DNA of 32,884 nucleotides, from the NCBI GenBank assembly GCA_024635885.1, contig JAGXIA010000028.1, positions 1 to 32,884 on the forward strand, written 5' to 3'. Source of the DNA: Helicobacteraceae bacterium. Lineage in GTDB: Bacteria > Campylobacterota > Campylobacteria > Campylobacterales > Sulfurimonadaceae. Shown here piece by piece: positions 1 to 7,466 of this stretch. The notes beneath the pieces were generated by a model. The model made no database searches and was not told where the DNA came from. It worked only from the letters and a program-made list of their open reading frames with translations. The stretch's first letter is position 1, and the number at the start of each line of letters is the position of its first letter. Made by a program: the position numbers and the translations under genes.

Positions 1-489
1 CTTCAAGCATCTGAGTTTAATTATGATATATCTTTAAGTAATGTAGATAAAGAGAGTATTGAGGAGTTGAGAGTTTTAGTTTCAGATGCCAAAGGCACTT
101 CGTCGCCAGAGTTAGAAGAAAAAATCCAAAAAAGTGCAATAAACATAATTTCAAAAGGGCTTACTCTAACAATTGCAGACCTCTCACTTGCTCAAATAGG
201 CATAGACACTGCACAAATGATTGATGGTTTTAGCTTAAAAGCCAAGTTAGATTTAAAAGAGGATGCAGACCTAGCCCAGAAGCTTACAAATTCTCCGGTT
301 ATGTTAGTGCAAAACATAGACTTAGACGCTAGGTTAAAATTCTCCAAGGCTCTGTTTAGTCTAATAAACAAGCAAGCACCTATGAGCGTTCTGGCAAATA
401 CTTATGCCAAAGAAGAGGGTGAAAACCTTGTTTTTGACATCCAGTTCGTCAAAGGACAGTTAAGTATTAATGGAAAAGCACTTCAATAA
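1..489 (+). CDS. DUF945 (YdgA-like) family protein, C-terminal part
   Basis: The frame is open from base 1, so the ORF-track start at 67 (a TTG) is an artefact of the window edge and the true start lies upstream. The visible ~162 residues alternate hydrophobic and polar positions and end in a segment ('GFSLKAKLDL ... KALQ') that looks like the C-terminus of DUF945/YdgA proteins, which are envelope-associated and of unknown function. No membrane segment or signal is visible because the N-terminus is missing. A short hairpin follows the stop. The family call is by overall resemblance and no catalytic residues are known for it. Confidence 0.6.
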   Translation, partial: LQASEFNYDISLSNVDKESIEELRVLVSDAKGTSSPELEEKIQKSAINIISKGLTLTIADLSLAQIGIDTAQMIDGFSLKAKLDLKEDADLAQKLTNSPVMLVQNIDLDARLKFSKALFSLINKQAPMSVLANTYAKEEGENLVFDIQFVKGQLSINGKALQ

Positions 490-494
490 CTGGG

Positions 495-500
495 TATAAT
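495..500 (+). promoter_or_regulatory. Candidate -10 box upstream of the solute-binding protein gene
   Basis: A perfect TATAAT lies 29 bases before the ATG at 529. Sigma-70 promoters in this phylum rely mainly on the -10 box, and no good -35 is visible. A transcript from here would have a leader of about 20 bases that includes the second arm of the hairpin at 501-517. Confidence 0.45.
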
Positions 501-517
501 CACTCTCAAAAAGAGTG
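501..517 (+). terminator. Short hairpin after the DUF945 gene, possible terminator
   Basis: CACTCT and AGAGTG form a perfect 6-bp stem around CAAAA, followed by the T-rich GTTATTATTTT. It could end the DUF945 transcript. It also sits in the 5' leader of the next gene, so the assignment is ambiguous. Confidence 0.4.
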
Positions 518-528
518 GTTATTATTTT

Positions 529-2040
529 ATGCGATTAGTACTATTTTTACTTATATTTTTAAATCTTTATTCATCAACACTGCATCTTGCAACTTCTGCA
601 AATCCCTCGAGACTTAACCCACTGCTCGCGACCGACTCAAGCTCATCTGAAATAGCCGGTTTTATATTTAACGGTCTTGTAAAATATGACAAAGATTCCT
701 CTACTATAATAGGAGACTTGGCAAGCGAATTTTGGTATGAAAACAACACAACTTTAATCTTTAAATTAAAAAAAAATGTCTTGTGGCATGATGGAGAAAA
801 ATTCACCGCAAAAGATGTGCTATTCACCTACAAAACCTTAATCTCTGCAAATATTTCTTCTCCATACAGTGCAGAGTTTAGATTTGTGCAAAATGTTGAG
901 GCTCTAGATGAATACAGAGTTAAAGTAACGTATAAAAAACCATATTTTAAAGCGCTTGAGACATGGATGATGGGGATCCTTCCCGAACATATTCTCAAAA
1001 ACGAAAAAAATATGATGAACTCCAGTTTCAATACTAATCCTATCGGCACGGGAGCATATAGATTAGAGCGGCTTGAACATTCGAAAAATATCATTCTAAA
1101 AGCAAACGATGATTATTTTGAAGGCGCTCCCAAGATTAAGCGAATATCCTTTCATGTAATAGCAGACCCAATGACAAGGTTCTTGATGCTCAAATCACAA
1201 GCCTTAGATGTTGGAAGCATAGAACCTATGCAATTTGAGAGACAATTAAGTGCAGACTTTTTTGATAAATTCAACATCTATGAAGAGATAAGCCATTCAT
1301 ACACATATTTAGGTTTTAACCTAAGACTTGAGAAGTTTAAAAATCCAAAAGTGAGACAAGCTTTGTCATTGGCCATAAACAGAGAAGAATTGGTTGAGAT
1401 TTTGTTTTTTAAACATGCGAAGGTCTGTACCGGTCCATTTTTGCCAAAAACAAAAGCATTTAACCCAGATGTAAAAGCACCGATTCAAAATGTTAAAGAG
1501 GCGAAAAAGCTTTTAAAAGAGGCTGGATATGATGAGAATAATCCTTTTACCTTTGAGATTGTTACCTCGAACTCAAGCCCAATCAGACCGTATGCAGCAC
1601 AGATATTACAGCACCAACTTAAAAAGGTCGGAGTAGTTGTCACTTTACGTGTTATGGAATGGCAAGCCTTTTTAAATATGGTGGTTTTTCCACATAAATT
1701 TGATGCCGTGTTACTGGGCTGGGGCTTATCTCCAACGCCTGACCCTTATATGTTTTGGCATACAGATAACGACAAAAAAGGTGCCTTTAATTTGGTTGGT
1801 TACAATAACCCTAAAATGGATAAAATGATTGAAAAATCACAGAGTATCATCGATAGAGAAAAATTGTCCGGCATGTGGAAAGAGATGTTTAAAATGATTG
1901 TGGATGATAACCCGTACTTGTTTTTGTATATTCCAAACTCTATAACAACAGTCGATAAAAGAATAAAAAATATAGAGCCAAGCATTAGCGGAATATGGCA
2001 CAATTACATAAAATGGGAAAAGGCGGAGAAAATACAATGA
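529..2040 (+). CDS. ABC transporter substrate-binding protein, family 5 (peptide/nickel type)
   Basis: This 503-residue protein has a hydrophobic N-terminal signal (residues 1-16, MRLVLFLLIFLNLYSS) followed by a typical SBP_bac_5 body. Visible family features are 'SRLNPLLATDSSS' near residue 27, the 'LKKNVLWHDGEKFTAKDV' stretch near residue 80, and 'NPKVRQALSLAINREELV' near residue 275. It should bind an oligopeptide or similar ligand in the periplasm and hand it to an ABC permease. No permease or ATPase gene is adjacent, so the partner is encoded elsewhere. The stop overlaps the start of the HAD phosphatase gene (ATGA), implying translational coupling. The ligand cannot be told from the sequence. 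Confidence 0.88.
   Translation: MRLVLFLLIFLNLYSSTLHLATSANPSRLNPLLATDSSSSEIAGFIFNGLVKYDKDSSTIIGDLASEFWYENNTTLIFKLKKNVLWHDGEKFTAKDVLFTYKTLISANISSPYSAEFRFVQNVEALDEYRVKVTYKKPYFKALETWMMGILPEHILKNEKNMMNSSFNTNPIGTGAYRLERLEHSKNIILKANDDYFEGAPKIKRISFHVIADPMTRFLMLKSQALDVGSIEPMQFERQLSADFFDKFNIYEEISHSYTYLGFNLRLEKFKNPKVRQALSLAINREELVEILFFKHAKVCTGPFLPKTKAFNPDVKAPIQNVKEAKKLLKEAGYDENNPFTFEIVTSNSSPIRPYAAQILQHQLKKVGVVVTLRVMEWQAFLNMVVFPHKFDAVLLGWGLSPTPDPYMFWHTDNDKKGAFNLVGYNNPKMDKMIEKSQSIIDREKLSGMWKEMFKMIVDDNPYLFLYIPNSITTVDKRIKNIEPSISGIWHNYIKWEKAEKIQ
1870..1878 (-). repeat. CCACATGCC motif copy 1
   Basis: Exact 9-mer on the minus strand, extended form TTTCCACATGCCGG. It lies inside the solute-binding protein gene, where it is read as Gly-Met-Trp. 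Confidence 0.85.
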
Positions 2041-2690
2041 TAATACTTTTTGATTTAGACGGAACACTGATAGATTCAACAGATGCAATTTTAGAGAGTT
2101 TTCATCATTCTTTTGATTTTTATAAAGTTGTACGTGCCAGAGATGAAGATATAAAAAAACTTATTGGCTATCCATTAGACATAATGTATGCTGATTTAGG
2201 AATTCACAAAGATGAGGTTTGGGACTACGTCGGTACTTATAAAGAACATTATCGTGAGATTTCTACACAAAAAACACTTTTAATAGAGTCTGCAAAAGAA
2301 GCCGTCATAAAGGCAAGTAAATTTGCGACACTGGGTATTGTCACAACTAAAACAGGTTTATACTCTCGAGTTTTAATGGAACATTTTGGCTTAATGGATT
2401 ATTTTGACGTTTTAATAGGTCACGAAGATGTACAAAATCCAAAACCACATGCCGAACCAATCTTAAAAGCGATGCAAGCTTTAGACACTGAAGGTAAAGA
2501 AATCTGGATGATTGGAGACACAAAATTAGACTTGATTTCGGCACAAAATGCAGGAGTTAACTCTATAGGGGTGCTGAGCGGCTATGATAATAGAGAAATA
2601 ATAGAAACTTATACTAAGTTCATATGCGATGATGTACTTGAAGCTGTAGCTCTTCTTGAGGTGAGGAATATATCACACAACAAAGCTTAG
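2037..2690 (+). CDS. HAD-superfamily phosphatase (phosphoglycolate phosphatase-like)
   Basis: The ORF track begins at 1995, but the ATG at 2037 is preferred. It has GGCGGAGAA upstream, overlaps the previous stop (ATGA), and puts the catalytic motif right at the N-terminus. The 217-residue product starts with FDLDGTLIDST (HAD motif I, nucleophile Asp and general-acid Asp). Motif II is in 'LGIVTTK', motif III Lys in 'NPKPHAEP', and motif IV in 'WMIGDTKLDLISAQNAG'. This is the Gph/PGP subgroup with a helical cap. The substrate is a small phosphate ester, either 2-phosphoglycolate or, in some relatives, pyrophosphate. Codon 137 onward (PHA) contains one copy of the CCACATGCC motif. Confidence 0.85.
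   Translation: MIILFDLDGTLIDSTDAILESFHHSFDFYKVVRARDEDIKKLIGYPLDIMYADLGIHKDEVWDYVGTYKEHYREISTQKTLLIESAKEAVIKASKFATLGIVTTKTGLYSRVLMEHFGLMDYFDVLIGHEDVQNPKPHAEPILKAMQALDTEGKEIWMIGDTKLDLISAQNAGVNSIGVLSGYDNREIIETYTKFICDDVLEAVALLEVRNISHNKA
2445..2453 (+). repeat. CCACATGCC motif copy 2
   Basis: Exact 9-mer inside the HAD gene, read as Pro-His-Ala. The flank is AA rather than the usual TT. Confidence 0.85.
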
Positions 2691-2739
2691 TAAACTAATT
2701 GATGTAGATAATTCAAGCTACATTTAAGAGCAACTTGCC

Positions 2740-2755
2740 TAAAATACTGTATATT
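2740..2755 (+). promoter_or_regulatory. Possible promoter of the por operon
   Basis: Two overlapping -10-like hexamers, TAAAAT (2740-2745) and TATATT (2750-2755), lie 40-55 bases before the porG start. A weak 6-bp dyad, ATGTAG/CTACAT at 2702-2723, lies upstream. Confidence 0.3.
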
Positions 2756-2794
2756 AGAGTCGAAATTAAATCACTAAAAATTGAAGGAGAATTT

Positions 2795-3352
2795 ATGCTA
2801 GAAATTAGATGGCATAGTCGCGCTGGACAAGGTGCTGTAACAGGTGCAAAAGGTTTAGCGGATGTTATTTCTACAACGGGTAAGCATGTACAAGCGTTCG
2901 CATTTTACGGATCTGCTAAGCGGGGAGCTGCTATGACTGCATACAATCGTGTTGATGACAAGACGATTATGAATCATGAAAAATATATGGAACCAGATTT
3001 TGTTTTTGTAATTGATCCGGCTTTAGTTTATACAACGGACGTTACTATTAACGCTAAAGAAAATACAAAATATATTATTACTACTCATTTAACTAAGGAA
3101 GAGCTTGTAGAGTCTCAACCAAAGCTTGAGGGAAAAGAAATTTATACTGTTGATTGTATTAAAATCGCTCAAGAAACTATCGGTCGTCCAATTCCAAATA
3201 CTCCAATGCTTGGTGCATTTATGAAGATTTCTGGAATGTATGATATTGAGTTTTTTAAAGACAGTATGGTAAGAATTCTTGATAAATTACCTCAAAAAAT
3301 TATCGATGCAAATATGATCGCAATCCAACGCGCATATGATGAAGTAAAATAA
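2795..3352 (+). CDS. porG: Pyruvate:ferredoxin oxidoreductase, gamma subunit
   Basis: The ATG at 2795 is preferred over the track start at 2735. GGAGA sits just upstream at 2786-2790, and the protein then begins with MLEIRWHSRAGQGAV, the canonical N-terminus of the gamma subunit. The 185-residue product carries the family's glycine-rich 'GRxGQG'-type start and 'AKRGAAMTAYNRV'. With PorD, PorA and PorB it forms the enzyme that interconverts pyruvate + CoA and acetyl-CoA + CO2 using ferredoxin. In autotrophic campylobacterotans it runs in the carboxylating direction beside the reductive TCA cycle. It is first in a four-gene operon, 10 bases before porD. Confidence 0.93.
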   Translation: MLEIRWHSRAGQGAVTGAKGLADVISTTGKHVQAFAFYGSAKRGAAMTAYNRVDDKTIMNHEKYMEPDFVFVIDPALVYTTDVTINAKENTKYIITTHLTKEELVESQPKLEGKEIYTVDCIKIAQETIGRPIPNTPMLGAFMKISGMYDIEFFKDSMVRILDKLPQKIIDANMIAIQRAYDEVK

Positions 3353-3362
3353 GGAACTAAGA

Positions 3363-3755
3363 ATGGCAAACACAGGTTGGGACGAATTTGAAATCGGAGC
3401 GATGCTTCGTACATTTGACGGCAAGATAGATGATATAGCAGGAACTCTTCAAGAGGATCGTGCTTATTCACCAAATAGTTCGTTTGTAGCGAGTGTTGCA
3501 GACTGGAGAATTGAAAAACCAATTTTTGCAAAAGATTTTTGTATAGATTGTCAGTTCTGTTGGATTTACTGTCCAGATATGTCAATTATTGCTAGAGATA
3601 AAAAAATGATTGGTATAGATATGGATCACTGTAAAGGTTGTGGTATCTGTGTTGAGGTTTGTCCGACAAACCCTAAATCACTTTTAATGTTCGATGAACA
3701 TTCAGACGAAGAAACAGAGCTAGCACAGTGGCCTGCTAAAGAGGAGAAAAAATAA
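3363..3755 (+). CDS. porD: Pyruvate:ferredoxin oxidoreductase, delta (ferredoxin-like) subunit
   Basis: The 130-residue protein has two [4Fe-4S] motifs of the CxxCxxCxxxC type: 'CIDCQFCWIYCPD' and 'CKGCGICVEVCPTNP'. This is the electron-transfer subunit that relays electrons between the TPP centre in PorB and external ferredoxin. The N-terminal ~45 residues before the clusters include 'RIEKPIFAKDFC', usual for stand-alone PorD. The stop and the porA start overlap by one base (TAATG), so translation is coupled. Confidence 0.94.
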   Translation: MANTGWDEFEIGAMLRTFDGKIDDIAGTLQEDRAYSPNSSFVASVADWRIEKPIFAKDFCIDCQFCWIYCPDMSIIARDKKMIGIDMDHCKGCGICVEVCPTNPKSLLMFDEHSDEETELAQWPAKEEKK

Positions 3756-4978
3756 TGGCATTTGATAAAATGGAATTAAAAGATATTGAAGTATGGGATG
3801 GTAACTTCGCAGCTGCTCAAGCTTTAAGACAGTGTCAGATTGACGTTGTTGCTGCTTATCCGATTACTCCATCAACTCCGATTGTTGAAGGTTATTCAAA
3901 ATTCTTGGCGGATGGTTATGTTGAAGGCGAATTTGTAATGGTTGAGTCTGAGCATGCTGCGATGTCAGGATGTATTGGTGCATCAGCTGCCGGTGGTCGT
4001 GTTGCTACTGCAACTTCTTCTCAGGGTTTTGCACTTATGGTTGAAACTCTCTATCAAGCTTCGGGTATGCGTTTACCAATAATTTTAAACGTTGTTAACC
4101 GCGCACTTGCTGCTCCACTTAATGTTAATGGCGACCATTCAGATATGTATTTGGGTCGTGACAGCGGTTGGATTCAGTTTGATGCTTATTGCCCACAAGA
4201 TGCTTATGATTTAAACTTTATAGCTTTTAAAGTTGCTGAAGATCATGATGTAAGACTTCCGGCAATGATTCACCAAGATGGTTTCATGACTTCACATACA
4301 GCACAAGGTGTTCACACATTAACTGATGATCAAGGTTATGGTTTTATTGGTGATTTCAAACCAATGAATGACATGCTGGATTTTGAACATCCGGTAACTC
4401 ATGGTGTACAAACTGAAGAAGATTGGCATTTTGAGCATAAAGCTCGTCAACATAATGACCTTATGACTAAAGTTTTTCCTAAAATCCAAGCTGCATTTGA
4501 TGATTTTGAGAAACTAAGCGGTCGTAAATATAACCTCGTTGAAAGTTACGATATGGACGATGCAGATGTTTGTGTAGTATGTCTGGGTACTTCTGTTGAA
4601 ACTGCTCGTGAAGTTGCAACAGAGATGAGAGAAAAAGGTATCAAGGCTGGTGTGGTAGGAATTCGTGTAATTCGTCCATTCCCATTCATGGAAATCGCAG
4701 AAGCACTTAAAGGTGTTAAAGCAATAGCTGCACTTGACCGTTCATCCCCAAATGGTGCTCCTGGAATGCTTTTTAATGAACTAGCAGGCGCATTGTATAA
4801 CACTGCTGACAGAGCAATGCTCTCTGGCTATGTTTATGGTCTTGGTGGTCGTGATTTAACTAAGAAACATTTAGTGGACCTTTATACTGAGCTTCAAGCA
4901 AATGTTGATGCTGGTAAAGTAACTACACAATTACAACAGTTTATCGGTGTTCGTGGACCGAAACTATCATTTTTATAA
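3755..4978 (+). CDS. porA: Pyruvate:ferredoxin oxidoreductase, alpha subunit
   Basis: This 407-residue alpha subunit contains 'AAYPITPSTPIVE', the conserved pyrimidine-binding N-terminal segment, then 'EHAAMSGCIGASAAGGR' and 'TSSQGFALM'. The C-terminal part contains 'VGIRVIRPFPF' and 'AALDRS', typical of POR domain II. It starts in the TAATG overlap with porD and is followed 10 bases later by porB. Arg codons here are mostly CGT and Gly codons GGT, whereas neighbouring genes prefer AGA. That fits a highly expressed gene. Confidence 0.95.
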   Translation: MAFDKMELKDIEVWDGNFAAAQALRQCQIDVVAAYPITPSTPIVEGYSKFLADGYVEGEFVMVESEHAAMSGCIGASAAGGRVATATSSQGFALMVETLYQASGMRLPIILNVVNRALAAPLNVNGDHSDMYLGRDSGWIQFDAYCPQDAYDLNFIAFKVAEDHDVRLPAMIHQDGFMTSHTAQGVHTLTDDQGYGFIGDFKPMNDMLDFEHPVTHGVQTEEDWHFEHKARQHNDLMTKVFPKIQAAFDDFEKLSGRKYNLVESYDMDDADVCVVCLGTSVETAREVATEMREKGIKAGVVGIRVIRPFPFMEIAEALKGVKAIAALDRSSPNGAPGMLFNELAGALYNTADRAMLSGYVYGLGGRDLTKKHLVDLYTELQANVDAGKVTTQLQQFIGVRGPKLSFL

Positions 4979-4988
4979 GGAGAAAACC

Positions 4989-5945
4989 ATGAGTGAAATG
5001 AAAAAAATAAAAAACTTAAAAGAGTTTTCAACATCTGCTGACCGTTTTGAAGGTGCAAACCTTCTTTGCCCTGGTTGTGCTCACTCTATCATTGTTCGTG
5101 AAGTTTTAAATGCAACTAATGATGATTTGGTACTTTCGGCATCAACTGGATGTCTTGAAGTTTGTACAGCCGTTTACCCTTATACGTCTTGGGATGCATC
5201 TTGGATTCATATCGGTTTTGAAAATGGATCAACTGCTGTTGCAGGCGCTGAAGCAATGTATAATGCACTTAAGAAGAAAGGTCGTCTAAAACAACCTGAT
5301 CGTAATCCAAAATTTGTATCTTTTGCAGGTGACGGTGCTTCTTACGATATCGGTTTCCAATGGATTTCTGGTTGTATGGAACGTGGTCACAATATGATGC
5401 ACGTTGTACTTGACAATGAAGTATATGCAAATACTGGTGGACAACGTTCATCATCAACGCCAATTGGTTCAAGTTCAACTACAGCTCCTTCTGGTCGTAT
5501 TAGCTATGGAGAGAAGAAAAATAAAAAAGACATGGTATCTATCATGGCTGCTCATCAGATTCCATATTCAGCACAAGTTGCTCCGAATAAATGGAAAGAT
5601 ATGGTTAAAAAAATCCAGTACGGTATGCAAGTTGAAGGTCCAGTATTTATTAATGCTGTGTCTCCATGTACAACTGAATGGAAATTTGACCCTAAAGATA
5701 CAATGTTATTAACAGATTTATCAACTGATTCATTAGTATTCCCACTATATGAAATTATTGATAACCATGAATTAAATATTACTTATCGTCCTAAAAATAT
5801 TGTGCCTGTTGAAGAGTATTTAGCAGCACAAGGTCGTTTCAAGCACCTTTTTAAAGATGAGTACAAGTACTTAATTAAAGAGTGGCAAGAAAGAGTAGAT
5901 GCGCAATGGGATTATTTAAACCGCCGCGAAGAAGCTAGAGTTTAA
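4989..5945 (+). CDS. porB: Pyruvate:ferredoxin oxidoreductase, beta (TPP-binding) subunit
   Basis: The start at 4989 has AAGGAGAAA immediately upstream, while the track start at 4947 would overlap porA without a ribosome site. The 318-residue product carries 'LLCPGCAHS' with the first cluster cysteines. The TPP/Mg motif is 'GDGASYDIGFQW', and 'LDNEVYANTGGQRSS' is the family signature of the beta subunit. The final cysteine is in 'SPCTTEW'. It binds thiamine diphosphate and a [4Fe-4S] cluster and performs pyruvate decarboxylation/synthesis. It is last in the operon and is followed by two hairpin candidates. Confidence 0.95.
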   Translation: MSEMKKIKNLKEFSTSADRFEGANLLCPGCAHSIIVREVLNATNDDLVLSASTGCLEVCTAVYPYTSWDASWIHIGFENGSTAVAGAEAMYNALKKKGRLKQPDRNPKFVSFAGDGASYDIGFQWISGCMERGHNMMHVVLDNEVYANTGGQRSSSTPIGSSSTTAPSGRISYGEKKNKKDMVSIMAAHQIPYSAQVAPNKWKDMVKKIQYGMQVEGPVFINAVSPCTTEWKFDPKDTMLLTDLSTDSLVFPLYEIIDNHELNITYRPKNIVPVEEYLAAQGRFKHLFKDEYKYLIKEWQERVDAQWDYLNRREEARV

Positions 5946-5971
5946 TAATTCTAGCTTTACTGCATCTTGCA

Positions 5972-6020
5972 CTGAACTAAGTCACGGCATACTATTAGTA
6001 TAGCCTTAGACTGAGTTCAG
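5972..6020. other. Long imperfect hairpin downstream of porB
   Basis: CTGAACTAAGTC pairs with GACTGAGTTCAG (one mismatch). An inner stem GGC-ATACT / AGTAT-A-GCC has a 3-base loop. There is no T-run after it, so a factor-independent terminator is not clear. It could protect the por mRNA 3' end or be a small repeat unit. Confidence 0.45.
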
Positions 6021-6030
6021 CACAATCTAC

Positions 6031-6065
6031 ACCAAATCTAAAATTTTCTGGTTTGGTTTGGTTTT
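6031..6065 (+). terminator. Possible terminator of the por operon
   Basis: ACCAAATC pairs with GGTTTGGT (one G-U pair) around an 11-base A/T-rich loop, followed by TTGGTTTT. The T-run is interrupted, so this is only a moderate candidate. Confidence 0.35.
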
Positions 6066-6074
6066 CCACATGCC
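6066..6074 (+). repeat. CCACATGCC motif copy 3 (intergenic)
   Basis: Exact 9-mer in TTTTCCACATGCCAC, between porB and luxS. It is the only copy outside coding sequence. Confidence 0.85.
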
Positions 6075-6124
6075 ACAATTATTTTTTAACTTCTTCCCTT
6101 CAACAAACATAAATTTAAATAAGA

Positions 6125-6150
6125 TAAAATACACTCAATTATTAAAAGGA
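6125..6150 (+). promoter_or_regulatory. luxS -10 box and ribosome-binding site
   Basis: TAAAAT (6125-6130) lies 28 bases before the luxS ATG, and AAAAGGA (6144-6150) lies 7 bases before it. Confidence 0.45.
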
Positions 6151-6157
6151 AATTATT

Positions 6158-6661
6158 ATGCCATTATTAGATTCATTTACAGTAGACCATACAATTATGC
6201 CGGCTCCGGCAGTTCGCAAAGCAAAAGGTATGAAAACTCCACACGGAGATGAAATTACAGTGTTTGACTTGAGATTTGTCAGACCAAACGAAGAGATTCT
6301 TTCTCAAGAAGGTATTCATACTTTAGAGCATCTTTTTGCAGGTTTTATGAGAGATCATTTAAACTCTGAGAAAACAGAAATTATAGACCTTTCCCCTATG
6401 GGTTGTAGAACTGGTTTTTACATGAGTGTTATTGGCAACCCGAGCGAAGAGAAAGTTGCAGACTCATGGGAAGCAGCTATGAAAGATGTTCTTAATGTTA
6501 AAAGCCAAGATGATATTCCTGAACTTAATATATATCAGTGTGGAACATATAAAATGCATTCATTGCAAGATGCAAAAGATATAGCAACTGCAGTTTTACG
6601 TAAAGACATTGACATTATGGATAATGATGCACTTGCTTTAGACCTTTCAAAAGTAGACTAA
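6158..6661 (+). CDS. luxS: S-ribosylhomocysteine lyase
   Basis: The 167-residue protein is a full-length LuxS. The metal ligands are H54 and H58 in HTLEH with E57 as general base, plus a C-terminal cysteine in '[10 protein letters not shown]'. The catalytic cysteine lies in 'PMGCRTGFY'. It cleaves S-ribosylhomocysteine to homocysteine and DPD, the precursor of autoinducer-2, in the activated methyl cycle. It is first of a tight four-gene run (1- and 9-base gaps, then a 1-base overlap) that ends with an SAM-dependent tRNA methyltransferase. The cluster therefore groups SAM use with SAM by-product recycling, and a role in AI-2 signalling cannot be inferred from the sequence alone. Confidence 0.96.
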   Translation: MPLLDSFTVDHTIMPAPAVRKAKGMKTPHGDEITVFDLRFVRPNEEILSQEGIHTLEHLFAGFMRDHLNSEKTEIIDLSPMGCRTGFYMSVIGNPSEEKVADSWEAAMKDVLNVKSQDDIPELNIYQCGTYKMHSLQDAKDIATAVLRKDIDIMDNDALALDLSKVD

Positions 6662-6662
6662 T

Positions 6663-6965
6663 ATGTATATTTTAGTGCCAATGGACAGTGAGGCAGTTGA
6701 TGAGGCTAAAATAACAAAAGTATTTGATGCCAAAATTTGGGCACAAATTCTTATAGAAGAAGGCGAAGTGGTAGAAATTCTTCATAATGAAACATATGAT
6801 GGTTTTGAGAACTTTTCAGAAGCAGTTGTATTAATTGCAGACTCTGAAAATCCTATGCCTTTTATTGAACTGAGTATGATGCCGCTTGTTGCACACACAC
6901 AAAGATCAATTGATGAGATTGTTGAAGCCTATCTTTTTAGAGAGCTTCACGACATGGCATACTAG
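6663..6965 (+). CDS. Conserved hypothetical protein, small acidic
   Basis: I do not recognise this 100-residue protein. It is acidic, has no signal or membrane segment and no cysteine, and begins MYILVPMDSEAVDEAK. The opening beta strand followed by '...FDAKIWAQILIEEGEVVEIL' has a faint resemblance to the NifX/NifB-C fold (VPVDG...FGRA...V...G). The cofactor-binding residues are not evident, so I do not assign it. It begins one base after the luxS stop and is followed nine bases later by another unknown gene, so it is surely part of the luxS transcript. Confidence 0.7.
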   Translation: MYILVPMDSEAVDEAKITKVFDAKIWAQILIEEGEVVEILHNETYDGFENFSEAVVLIADSENPMPFIELSMMPLVAHTQRSIDEIVEAYLFRELHDMAY

Positions 6966-6974
6966 GAAGTTAAA

Positions 6975-7466
6975 ATGGATTTAAAACAGTTTTTAGAACT
7001 TTTTAATCCACTTCCCGGCAACCATTACTTAGAAGTTTGTACATCAGTAGATGAAATTACTGAAGAACTTTATAAAATGATGGAAAAAGTAGATGGCGAG
7101 CTCTCGCTTGCTATTTATAATAATGAAGAACCCGATGTAGCTACTTCATTTGCACATGCCAAAATACAACACATAAAAAACTTCACACAACCCTTTCGAG
7201 CTCTTCCTAGAAACAATGACATAGTCGTATTTAAAGATGTATTTCACTTACATGAAAACCAAAAAGGAATACTTAAAATTGCGTACACAACTCTCGCAAA
7301 TACAGCAAATATTATTATAATGCAAAAAAAAGGTACTATGAATATCGAAGCCATAAAGGCAATGCTTGAAGAGCTTGAATTTCGTGCTCCAAATGAGATA
7401 GATGTCTTAGCCGAGTATGATTTAGTTATAGCAAAAAAAATGCATATGTGGGGTAACGGCTTATAG
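6975..7466 (+). CDS. Conserved hypothetical protein in the luxS cluster
   Basis: This 163-residue cytosolic protein is preceded by a clear AGGAAG site. It begins MDLKQFLELFNPLPGNHYLEVC and ends 'AKKMHMWGNGL'. The middle section, 'NDIVVFKDVFHLHENQKGILKIAY...ANIIIMQKKG', alternates strands and helices like a Rossmann-type fold missing its cofactor loop. The 'D-V-F-H' and 'I-A-Y-T-T-L-A-N' pattern is reminiscent of degenerate methyltransferases. I know of no firm function. Its stop overlaps the next gene's GTG start by one base, so its product is probably made together with the tRNA methyltransferase. Confidence 0.7.
   Translation: MDLKQFLELFNPLPGNHYLEVCTSVDEITEELYKMMEKVDGELSLAIYNNEEPDVATSFAHAKIQHIKNFTQPFRALPRNNDIVVFKDVFHLHENQKGILKIAYTTLANTANIIIMQKKGTMNIEAIKAMLEELEFRAPNEIDVLAEYDLVIAKKMHMWGNGL
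7152..7160 (+). repeat. Near-copy of the motif (GCACATGCC)
   Basis: Eight of nine bases match CCACATGCC. It is read as Ala-His-Ala-Lys in the unknown gene at 6975. Confidence 0.5.

Noticed and set aside
5404-5712. 102-codon plus-strand ORF inside porB
   Set aside because: It is a frame shadow of porB, which has unmistakable TPP and cysteine motifs. The shadow is low-complexity (Gln/Leu-rich) and has no ribosome site.
6663-6965. Assignment of the 100-residue protein as NifX/NifB-like
   Set aside because: Only a vague N-terminal strand pattern fits, and cofactor-binding residues and a nif context are absent.
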